Assembly: GCF_921293095.1 (NCBI RefSeq) | Contig: NC_060251.1 | Location: 87,406,566 to 87,470,565 of the forward strand | Source of the DNA: Ischnura elegans | Taxonomy: Eukaryota; Arthropoda; Insecta; Odonata; Coenagrionidae | Length of the DNA stretch: 64,000 nt | Reading direction: 5' to 3' | Part shown: piece after piece, positions 55,687 to 64,000 of the stretch | How the letters are laid out: each line of letters begins with the position of its first letter | Position numbering within the stretch: the first letter of the stretch is position 1 | The notes under the pieces: generated by a model | What the model was told of the DNA's origin: nothing | Database searches by the model: none | Seen by the model: only the letters and a program-made list of their open reading frames with translations | Position numbers and translations under genes: made by a program

Positions 55687-57341
55687 TAGAGATGGGTCGA
55701 ATAGCAGATTTCTCGAACTCAAATATCGAATTCTAATATTAAATTATTGCTCGAATATTCAAACACCTCGAATACTAGAATTGCACAAAGCATATTAAAT
55801 GTATGTTTCTTCTTCTATTTCCCTTGATGAATGTATAATTAAAAAGGTACCCAGTGGAACCCAGTACCCTCGATCTATCGTTTTTCAAGGGGTTGGACGA
55901 AAAAAAAAATAATATGAACACGGGACTGTATCACTAGGTTGCCTATGCAGCAGGAAACCCAAGATTTTGGCGAGTAATTGTGATTTCCTTTAAAGGATTC
56001 AAACAGTAATTTAGCTGATTAATGGAATATTTTAATTTTATGGAAACAATTTGGGCATATAGTTGATTCAACTAGCATTTCTTTCAAATATCCTAAGGGG
56101 ACAGACCACCTTGCGAAAAAATGATTGCATGCCATCTCGGCATTTACACTGCTACGATGGATTTCTGTCTGATGTACACATTCTTATCAACCAAACGCCA
56201 TTTCAGCGGCACGCCCATCTGATACCAGGCTTCTTCCAACTTCTTATTTTCAACAGGTAGCTCGCTTTATCCCCACTCCTACTGTCAAGTGCTAGCGGAC
56301 AATCCGAGGCATTTTGCAAAATACACGCGCTTCTCTGCCTGATTTTCTTCTTCTTAAATTATTTTCAGTCCATCTTTGGAAGTTCTCACCAGATAAGCAG
56401 ATGAATTCAAATTGCTAGCAGGGAGAAACCAAATACCCTGAGAAAATATTCCTTCATCTGTGGCAATAGAGATTAATAGCATAGCAAGCTCAGCTGCAAG
56501 GATATTGAGTTTTGCCAGAATGTTAAGTCTCCGTCGTATTTGGACATTTATTTCCTTGCGTAAAATGCTTAAATAAAGTCAGAAATAAGTCGTGTTTGGT
56601 TCTATTCTTTTTTAAACAACGCACACATTACTAATGTTTCAATCCAATAAAGGTGTAACATCAATTGTCGAAAGTCATTTTTAGACATCTTTTGGGCTAA
56701 TAGATGACTCATGCAGCAGTTGACCTCCAGCAATGGGGAACTTCAAAGCAGGTAGGCAGAAAAAGGTCAGTGGGGGAGAAAGAGGGAAGGGTAAAACACG
56801 ATTCTATTATTCTCCAGTAACTTGATATTTTCTTTTGAAGCTTTTGATTTATGGCCTTCCTAATACGAACCCTGCACGAGCTGGGGCCTTTTGTTTGATT
56901 TCGGAGAGGAGGAAAGCGTCTTAGGGGAGGGGCCGAGGGCTGATGGATGGAGGGGTAGCGGATTTTGGGAATTGTACTACGTAGTTACTATCCCACGGCA
57001 CTGAGGTTCTCCTGGTGGGGGAAACCGGGGATTTTCGGATTTTTTCATCCGATCATTTTGGTTCCCGACGTGGAACTCTTTACACCGCTCTAATCCACGA
57101 ATTTGATGTAGTTCGTCAACTTGCCTAAAACGGCGCTGCATGCACTAAACGACTAGAGTTCTCTAAATTTTTCCGAGTCAACTACCAGCGACGTGCGTGC
57201 GACAGTTTATGATACGAAATTCAAAGTATTCAAGGTATACGAGACGGTACCTTTAGCATAACTATTCGAGATTTCGAATTTCAAATACTTTCTAGTATTC
57301 GAGGTATTCGAGTATTCGCGGATACTATACGCACACCTCTA
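55687..57341. mobile_element. hAT-like element, 1.65 kb, TTCGAATA-rich ends
   Basis: The ends are TAGAGATGGGTCGAATAG and the inverse of ATACTATACGCACACCTCTA. They are flanked by 8-bp duplications CTAAACAG (55679-55686) and CTAAAAAG (57342-57349). Sub-terminal regions hold many TCGAATA/TATTCGA motifs in both orientations, forming long imperfect inverted repeats. No transposase was recognised. A core of some 300 bp (about 56690-57010) is shared with 58920-59230. Confidence 0.72.
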
Positions 57342-57499
57342 CTAAAAAGGTCACTTGATCAGGTAACTTTTTCTCTTGTGTAATCATTGAATTGAAAATA
57401 GATGTTCATTAATGCATGAATGTATGTTTAAACACATAAATATGATAGTTTAAAAGACAGTAGTGCCTTTCATTTCCAGATTATATGAAGAAATGGTAC

Positions 57500-57589
57500 C
57501 TATCTCTTAAACACCTATATATTGAACCTCCATACATCAAATTGCCCAAATTTTGGTCCCCTCCATTGCAATATAAAGAGGTTTTACTG
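57500..57589 (-). mobile_element. pogo-like right-end fragment
   Basis: The sequence ends AATATAAAGAGGTTTTACTG followed by TA, the inverted form of the CAGTAAAACCTCTTTATATT type end. No left partner was found. Confidence 0.6.
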
Positions 57590-57604
57590 TACTAACTAGA
57601 TTGA

Positions 57605-57845
57605 GGTCCTTAGGGTAGGTCGCGTGGGGTTACGCTCCTTAAGGACATTTTCCACTCCACAAGTCAGACTTTTCACTCTGACCTCAGGAGGGGGGAGCTG
57701 TCATCAGGCTGATTTGTCGATTTAGCAGCCTGATGAGATCTCCTGAGCAGGGATATGGATGGAAGAATTCCCTGCTATTATTTGGGTGACGCAGGCTACC
57801 ACTGGAAAAACAGATTTACCTTTTTCCAGTGGTAGCCTGCGTGAT
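57605..57845. repeat. two adjacent hairpins in a dispersed repeat
   Basis: The first foldback pairs CTCAGGAGGGGGGAGCTGTC..CATCAGGCTG (57680-57710) imperfectly with CAGCCTGATGAGATCTCCTGAG (about 57726-57747). The second is a perfect 22-bp stem, ACGCAGGCTACCACTGGAAA.., at 57789-57810 and 57821-57842 around a 10-base loop. The left part (GGTCCTTAGGGTAGGTCGCG to CTCCTTAAGGAC) resembles 62270-62325, so it belongs to a dispersed family. Confidence 0.6.
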
Positions 57846-57849
57846 GTAA

Positions 57850-58915
57850 TGAAACAGATGTAATTTTTCTCTGAATAAGCACAGGATATAGCAAGAATAC
57901 TGTTATAACAACTACATGTTTGGCAATCTACTGTCGAAAGACCTATAATTGACAAGTAAAAAAAATGGCAATAAGGAGGCCATGAAGTCCCCACCAGAGT
58001 ATGCGCTTGATATTACGAGGTATACGTCTTCAGAGTACAGAAGAACTATGGCGTACAACATTAATTTCACCAGCCAATAAAGTCCAAGCATCACAAATAC
58101 CGTATAAGCGTGTGTAAGAGGCACGTATAAGCATCGCTCAGTCACGTTGGTACCTCCGATGTGAACATGGAATAGATAGCACGGGGTATTTCGCTCAGGA
58201 GGGCACGCTGAATTTACTGCTATGTGCTACGAGTGGGCATACCGTGGCATTAATACTGCATATAGTAATCGCTTATCAAATGTAGAGAAACGCGCAGTTT
58301 TGAAGGACAATTCGTGTCAACATCTGTCTTGCCGAGTAATCTCAATTACGCTTAGGGCCTGATTTTTCAAAAATCATCTTCAGACGCTATTATAAGGGTT
58401 ATTGCAGTTGAAAATTATATTGGTGTCAACACTGCTGTTTAAAAAAATTCAAACGAGTATGTACATTGTTTGACTAAAAGGCGAATAGAAGATATTGGAA
58501 ATGCTTTAAGTGAAGAGCACTGAAGGAGAAGTAGAGGGGAAGGAGCGTGCTCCCTCCGCCTTTCACGCAACAAGACTACAGGCGAAGGAGAAAGGGAAAA
58601 ATATGTCCAATCTTGCATGCAACGTTGTTGCCTTCAAAGCGAAGGGGCGAAGACGCAGGAATGTGATATTCGCAGTTTGAGTTGCCTGAAGTTTCCAGTC
58701 CGTCTTGTCTTGTTCGAATGCGCTCATACTATGCTTGTTTCTTCCGAAATTGTGCTGTTTGGACTATTTTGAATATTAGTAGCCTTGGTGTAACTATAAA
58801 TCTTTGTGTCAATAAATCCGAGCTTAAAAAACTTAAATGCTGTCAGATATGCGTCGTGTTAGATCTCATTCTTTTTTGAACCTCGTGCGTGCCATACAAT
58901 CATACAATTGCTAAA
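57850..58915. other. no recognised gene
   Basis: Mixed-composition DNA, part of which (from about 58350) may be the left half of the transposon whose core lies at 58920-59230. No gene was recognised. Confidence 0.4.
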
Positions 58916-58919
58916 AGCT

Positions 58920-59545
58920 ATCGAGATATTTTCGAGCTCAGTAGGTGACTCACCTAGCATTTGGGCTCCAGAAACTGGGAGAATTGAAGCTGGGAGACCG
59001 AACAAGGTCAGTTGGTGAGATGGGGTAGGGATGAAATAAGTTTCGATTGTTCCTGCGTAATTTGATATTTTCCTTTGAGGCAAGTGATTTATGGCCTGTG
59101 GGTTCTCGGAAAGGAAAAAAATGTCACAGGCATGGGCTGATGGAGGGCCGGGGGTGATTTTGTGAAATCTACGCCGTGGTTATTTTCTTACGGCGGTGAG
59201 ATTCCCCTGATTGTAGTCCAATCTCTTGGGAAGATTCACGCTATGTGCCTGTCGTGTTTTGCTTTAAAATTTTCCACTGCTGATATTCTATTGCAGTACT
59301 CCTATGAGAGCTTTATAAAAAAAATGTTCATGTAGGACAAGCATCGTAGTGCAACGGCGTACGCGAAGAGAGGATCGGAACTCTTTCTACTCCCTCTTAT
59401 GGGATGTTGCATTCACAAAAGCATTGATTGAAAATTTCGGATTCAGATTTGATTTCTTTAACGAATTTGGATCCGAAATACATTAAGGTGAATGGCATTA
59501 TTTGTGGATAGTTGGACCTGAGGTATCCGATCCGGCCATCCCTAG
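58920..59545. mobile_element. transposon fragment related to the core of 55687-57341
   Basis: 58977-59220 aligns with 56752-57015 over AAGGTCAGT, TTTGATATTTTC.TTTGA.GC, GATTTATGGCCT, GGGCTGATGGA and the TCTCCTG/TCCCCTG end. The right end, TCCGATCCGGCCATCCCTAG at 59526-59545, is of hAT type (CTAGGGATGGCC inverted), unlike the end of the 55.7-kb element. The left border was not found. Confidence 0.55.
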
Positions 59546-60468
59546 TAAGCATCATAAAGTTAAGGCAACAAGTGAATACCTACTCATCTCCGAGCACCAT
59601 ACATATCCTGTAAATTTAGCAGAAAAATGCAGCGTGAATTATTAGCATTGAAAGCAGAAATTTTGATGACTATCAAAAGTCCAGGCATAAGTCTGCAGCA
59701 CCGCACGATAGGATAAAACAATGCCGAAAAGTTTTTTTTTTCTTTAGCTCCGATGCTCAAAATAGGGGTGCGCGTCTTACACGTGTGCATCTCTTACACG
59801 TGCTTATATGGTACACTACATGTAACTGCACCAGCTAAATTGCTATAAAGCATAACTGAATGACTGCTGGCTAGAGGGCATGGAGTCTTTAGGAAAGATT
59901 CGCAACATTAAGGGCAGAATAGCTTCGAGTGTTGAGTTGCCTGTTATCGATCAGGGGCAGTGTCAAGTGAATCCCACCCTGAGTGACACCTGCCCAACCA
60001 CTTAGCCCAAATGCCACCAAACTCTTATCTCCCCTAAGCCTCCATGCTCTCAGCACCTGAAATTTTCCCAACCACCTCACTCCACTTAAAACCCACAGCT
60101 CGATTTTCCTGTGCTATACCTTTATAATGTTACTCTGAAACAAAACCATAGTTGGAAAGAATAAAACATGTATTTAAAGAAACTTATTGAACTATCCTGA
60201 AATCTTTATGCCTAAATAAACCCTAAACAGATGTAGGAAAAGTCACCTAAGGCAATTCATTTATGCTAAAAAATATGGGTGGCCAATACAAATCACAACT
60301 GCGGTAAATGTGACTGCACTGGGATTCTAGTGCTAATAATTTTAGCAAATACAGATACCATTGAATTAAGAATAAGAGATGACACAGGCTGATCATTTTC
60401 ATGACCATCAGTGGAAAAAATCAGAATGTATGAGGAATTTTCGTACTTCAAAGAGTGATACAGTAGAC
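59546..60468. other. no recognised feature
   Basis: AT-rich spacer with short, unconvincing open frames. Confidence 0.5.
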
Positions 60469-60470
60469 TC

Positions 60471-61833
60471 TCGTTAACACGAACAACGTTGTTACGAAGT
60501 TCTCGTTATTACGAAGCAAATCGTTGGTCCCGTCGAAAAGGCCTATCCAAGCTATAGTAAAAGAAACGGTATTACGAAATTTTCGTTTTTACGAAATTAC
60601 GAACCTAAGTCCCGGTCCCGGCGGTTACAATATGAACTTTATTACGAAGTTACACGCACAAGTCACGGCATTTAGGTGGATATTCACAACACTTAAGTTT
60701 TAATAATCGCGCCACGTTATTCTCGTGTACTATGCTTAAGAGCGTCAATTATGGTTCTTAATTCAGTTTACGCGCTACATCATATAACAGCCTTCATTCC
60801 TGTGAAGTCGTGGTGACCCACTCATAACCGCTAGTAAATTGGATGTACAGTCAATCCTCTTCCTATGCACATTCGATGTACGAATTTTCAGAGATACGAG
60901 CATTCAAAACTTTCAAATTTCAAATTTGGCGCCTTTCGATTTGGCCGATACTACGCGGTTTGGCGCTGTGAAACTCTCACTGTAATCACCATCTGAATAA
61001 GGTATCATTGAATCTGGTGTAAATTTAGGAACTGTTCAGCGTTTCGCCCGTTCTTCGTTACCGCGGGGAGACATTTTCTCGGCTCCGGATGCATCGCAGG
61101 CCCCGATGGATCAGGTCGCCACAATCGTGAGTTAGCGCATACGTGTAATGCAGTGTTGCATCCCGCAGGATAACCGTACTCCTCGATAACTTACATGCAG
61201 TTCGGCTGGCGAGGGGTGTCCGATTACGGCACAATAGGAGGGGTGGATAATCCTGCGTCAGCACGGTTTAAAGCCAATCGCTGTCCCCCAAACGCACCTC
61301 ACACCCTCGTCTAGTCATACAACGTTGTCAAATGCATATTCGAGCACCGAAATAAGCCTGACCAACCAAAATAAGCCCATTCTTTGAATCACAAGAACAA
61401 GTAATTATCCCTCTAGGTCCTTCACGCTCGTCGTCCCTTCCGGTTATTTTCTTCATGGAACACTTTGCAAGCGTTTCGCTTTCTTACCTGGCTCTCATAC
61501 CCCCTACCCAGCCCATTGTCTGTTACTGGACAACTCTCGGTGGCCGGACTGTAATTTTATCAACCTTGGAACAAGGTCTTGGGGCGCATCTAGTTTGAAC
61601 ATCGGAGTTCATGTGTTCGGGAAGATATCAACCTTCGATTGCGTCATGGCGCAGTCTTCTGTTGAAAAACTGAAACGAATTTTCTTGTTTATATATATTT
61701 CCGCGTAATTTAATAGCGTTTATAATACACTATTTCTTTCGACGATTCTTAAAAGAAACGTTCTTACGAACTTCGTTATTACGAACCTCCGATTTTTCGG
61801 CCCCGTGAACTTCGTAATAACGAGAGTCTACTG
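60471..61833. mobile_element. pogo/Tigger-like element, 1.36 kb
   Basis: The left end is CAGTAGACTCTCGTTAACAC and the right end, inverted, CAGTAGACTCTCGTTATTAC. Both are flanked by TA (60469-60470 and 61834-61835). Long sub-terminal inverted repeats consist of TTACGAAGTT/AACTTCGTAA motifs. A second end-like motif (TACAGTCAATCCTCTTCC at 60845) suggests another element nested inside. The interior is CpG-rich (60950-61320) but has no recognised transposase. Confidence 0.87.
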
Positions 61834-61839
61834 TATGAG

Positions 61840-62000
61840 ATTACTCTTCAGCTAACATTGCATTTAAATTTTTATTTTAGAGTATTTTACTCTCCATACA
61901 AAGGAAACATATCACTAAAGTGAAAGAAAGAGAGTGGTAGCTTTTACTGCCAAACTTAAATATCAAATAGTTAGCTTATTAGGAGAGAAATTAGTCTCAC
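61840..62000. other. spacer, probably intron
   Basis: Short non-coding interval between the pogo-like element and the minus-strand exon at 62001. Confidence 0.4.
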
Positions 62001-62128
62001 ATTCGTTGCAGCATGGTGCCCTCCACAAAGATTACAAGATGGTACAGAAAGTCTTTCATCTACAGGTTCCAACTTCACTCGTGAATTAACATGGATGGGG
62101 TTTATAAACATTCTTCTCCGTCCAGGAT
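62001..62128 (-). CDS. single exon of an unrecognised gene, CxxC motif
   Basis: On the minus strand a textbook acceptor (CATTTTTCTTTTCAG) precedes 128 open bases that end at a donor AAT|GTGAGA. The exon is entered in phase 1 and left in phase 0. It reads PGRRRMFINPIHVNSRVKLE, PVDERLSVPSCNLCGGHHAA. The CNLCGGHH segment could bind zinc, and C.LC.GxH followed by NV (if read through the donor) faintly recalls mitochondrial bS18-type ribosomal proteins, but the upstream part does not confirm this. No partner exon was found in the window; the gene probably extends to the right, possibly past the edge. Confidence 0.45.
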
Positions 62129-62129
62129 C

Positions 62130-63290
62130 TGAAAAGAAAAATGTTATAGTCATGAAAACACAGCTTCAGCAGCCATTGAATGATTCATAGTTGATGGTGA
62201 TTTTAAGATTCGAAAATACATAAATATACAGCAGGAGTTTGTTATTGTGAAAATGGTATATAACTTGATCAAGACCCTGAGGGTGGGTCACATGGGGGAT
62301 ACCCTCCTGAGGGACTGCCCCCCTGGGGGGCAGTGCTCTAGTCAATGATGGCAAAAAGAGTCAAGTATGTGGCAGGAGTGCAATTTATTTCTATGTTAAA
62401 AGTATACTCTCACCTAAGTTCCTTTTATTGTGCATTAAGTCTTTTGCATAAATGTGCTATGAAAACTATACATCTACTGGATTCTAAATAAATATTTGAT
62501 TAGTAATTGTTTTTAATTTAACTACCACAATGTTACTCATTTGGTTTTTAGTCATTATTCTAATTATTATTTTAAAGTTACCGATTTGGGGACGTTAAGA
62601 ATAGGTTTATGGATCCAAGGGGGTGGCGGTTCGAAAGACTTTGGGAAACACTGGTTCAACACCTACCAATGACCATTCAAATATTTCGACTTCCTAAGTC
62701 TTACGATAACTGTCCAACTGCCTCACCCGAAATAAAATCCGATACCTATAGGTAATATGAAACCATTTTAGTGGAGAACATGGAGCTCCACTAAAATTCC
62801 ATGCTCCACTAAATTCACTCCATTATTGCCCCAGTGAATGTAAACCAATACAGAAAGAAATCTGAGAGGATTTACAAGGGGAAAATTGAGTTCCATCCTA
62901 ACAACCTGCACTTTGGCCAACCCAGAAAGATAATCCGTTAAGATTATCAAGTGAAAATGTAAGTAGAATTGGGGAGGAGGGAAAGCTACCATTTTAAGCA
63001 CACACGCCACTTTTTAACGAAATTTAGTACTGAAATTTAGGAGAAGGTTGGAGCAGAGCAATAGAGGGATCCGTGGCTTTTCTTGCACATCTTGTGGAGT
63101 GGTAAAGTGGATTTGGCCATGGCCTTCACAGAGACAGAGCATTAGGTTTCCTTCATGCCCTCTGCTCTGTAGGTCTTGGATCAAAGCTCAAAGCAAAACG
63201 GTTAAGATGCTATACCCTCCGCTGTGTATCCACTTCCTGCTTTTTAAGTGAAAATTGATGGAAACAATTACTTGTCAACTCAAATTATTA
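62130..63290. other. spacer or intron with a hAT right-end fragment
   Basis: At 62270-62325 a segment resembles the left part of the repeat at 57605. At about 62630-62652 AAAGACTTTGGGAAACACTG is a typical hAT right end (CAGTGTTTCCCAAAG inverted) without a recognised left end. No gene was identified. Confidence 0.4.
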
Positions 63291-63967
63291 CTGGAAGTAA
63301 GGAAATAAAACTTTGTAAGGTTCACTGTTATTTAATTATGGGCACGACCCGGGTTTCGTAACTTGGTTACATCGTCAGGTGACTGATCTTGCATGCATCC
63401 TACATTTATACACAAAGTACAAAAGTGACAGTGAGGACATCTATCGGAAAGGAAAAGGACTGGTTGAAAGGGTAGGTGAGGGTTAAACATGGAATGGAAT
63501 AGGGAGAGGGGGGGGGGGGGGTAAGGGGGCAGCCTTGATTTGGGACAAGGGTTTTTCCTGTGACGATAGGTATCTGACCAGCCAGGGGAGGGCGGGGTTA
63601 AAGTGGGTGAGGAGACGAGAGCTAAAGAAGGTGGCGGTGTTGGGGAAGAAAGAGAGGATTAGCGGGGTACATTGTGTTTTCTAAATCACAATAGTCTATG
63701 GAAGGTCGTTGAGTCCGGCTGTGGAAGGTGCTGGTATGGGTTAATGATTTCCCCGAAAGGACATGGGTCACTGGGGGAATTTTGGTAAAAGCACTGCGTA
63801 GTATTCGTTCTAACGGCATGATGCATGCAAGATCAGTCACCTGACGATGTAACCAAGTTACGAAACCCGGGTCGTGCCCATAATTAAATAACAGTGAACC
63901 TCACAAAGTTTTATTTCCTTACTTCCAATATGGAGAGGTTTCACAAAGTACAGCCTGAAGTAATAAG
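63291..63967. mobile_element. foldback retroinsertion with hammerhead-like motif in each arm
   Basis: The 677-bp insertion is flanked by 11-bp duplications TCAAATTATTA (63280-63290 and 63968-63978). Two 107-bp inverted arms, differing by at most a couple of bases (63293-63399 and 63820-63926), enclose about 420 bp; a tail of 41 bases follows. Each arm contains, in the right copy at 63838-63876, CAC, CTGACGA, T, a GTAAC-CAA-GTTAC stem, GAAA, the palindrome ACCCGGGT, and GTC followed by GTG, which pairs with CAC. This is the order and spacing of a hammerhead ribozyme with a minimal stem III, as reported for Penelope-like terminal repeats. The middle is GC-rich and contains a long G run (about 63507-63521). 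There is no convincing protein. Confidence 0.75.
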
Positions 63968-64000
63968 TCAAATTATTATGTTTTTTTTCTCAATACATAA

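Noticed and set aside
57722-57994. 90-codon minus-strand frame as a gene
   Set aside because: Most of it is the perfect hairpin and repeat sequence at 57.6-57.85 kb.

Overview
The window looks like a piece of a large, repeat-rich invertebrate nuclear genome, most likely an arthropod and probably an insect. Three conserved eukaryotic genes can be read exon by exon with normal GT-AG introns. Most of the remaining DNA is old transposon sequence: RTE-like and Jockey/CR1-like LINEs, Penelope-like remains, tRNA-derived SINEs, and many short hAT, pogo/Tigger-like and Harbinger-like elements. CpG-rich stretches are confined mostly to the 5' ends of genes and to a few elements, as expected for a genome with CpG depletion. 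The species cannot be named from the sequence alone. No tRNA, rRNA, CRISPR or bacterial-type operon was seen.

Layout. 1-0.9 kb: RTE-like LINE remnant. 1-6.4 kb: a possible unrecognised minus-strand gene with a CpG-rich start near 6.3 kb, carrying a Harbinger-like and a hAT miniature element. 9.6-12.5 kb: a decayed RTE-like LINE on the plus strand, itself hit by a hairpin-tail retroinsertion and a hAT miniature element, each with target duplications. 12.7-15.3 kb: Penelope-like and LINE remains. 17.38-18.21 kb (minus): archease, the cofactor of the RTCB tRNA ligase, complete in four exons. 18.65-20.25 kb: a fairly well preserved LINE. 20.3-28.4 kb: intergenic DNA with miniature elements, a SINE and a 130-bp hairpin insertion. 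28.75-37.02 kb (minus): COP9 signalosome subunit 6, complete in six exons, with a 4-kb fifth intron full of repeats. 37.40-43.51 kb (plus): SPC25, the Ndc80-complex kinetochore subunit, complete in four exons, divergent from CSN6 across a 383-bp shared promoter region. 44.74-46.22 kb (plus): three in-phase exons of a gene I do not recognise; a possible last exon lies at 55.37 kb. 47-63.9 kb: repeats, plus one well-bounded but unrecognised minus-strand exon at 62.0 kb.

The three named genes serve tRNA splicing, cullin deneddylation and chromosome segregation. They are housekeeping genes, and nothing shows that they work together beyond the shared CSN6/SPC25 promoter region.

The most unusual signal is a set of small retroinsertions built the same way: 11-14-bp target duplications around an inverted-repeat hairpin plus a single-stranded tail of about 36-49 bases. 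Two of them, and two further fragments, carry a motif closely resembling a hammerhead ribozyme core. Such motifs are known from the terminal repeats of Penelope-like elements, and a Penelope-type reverse transcriptase fossil lies close by.
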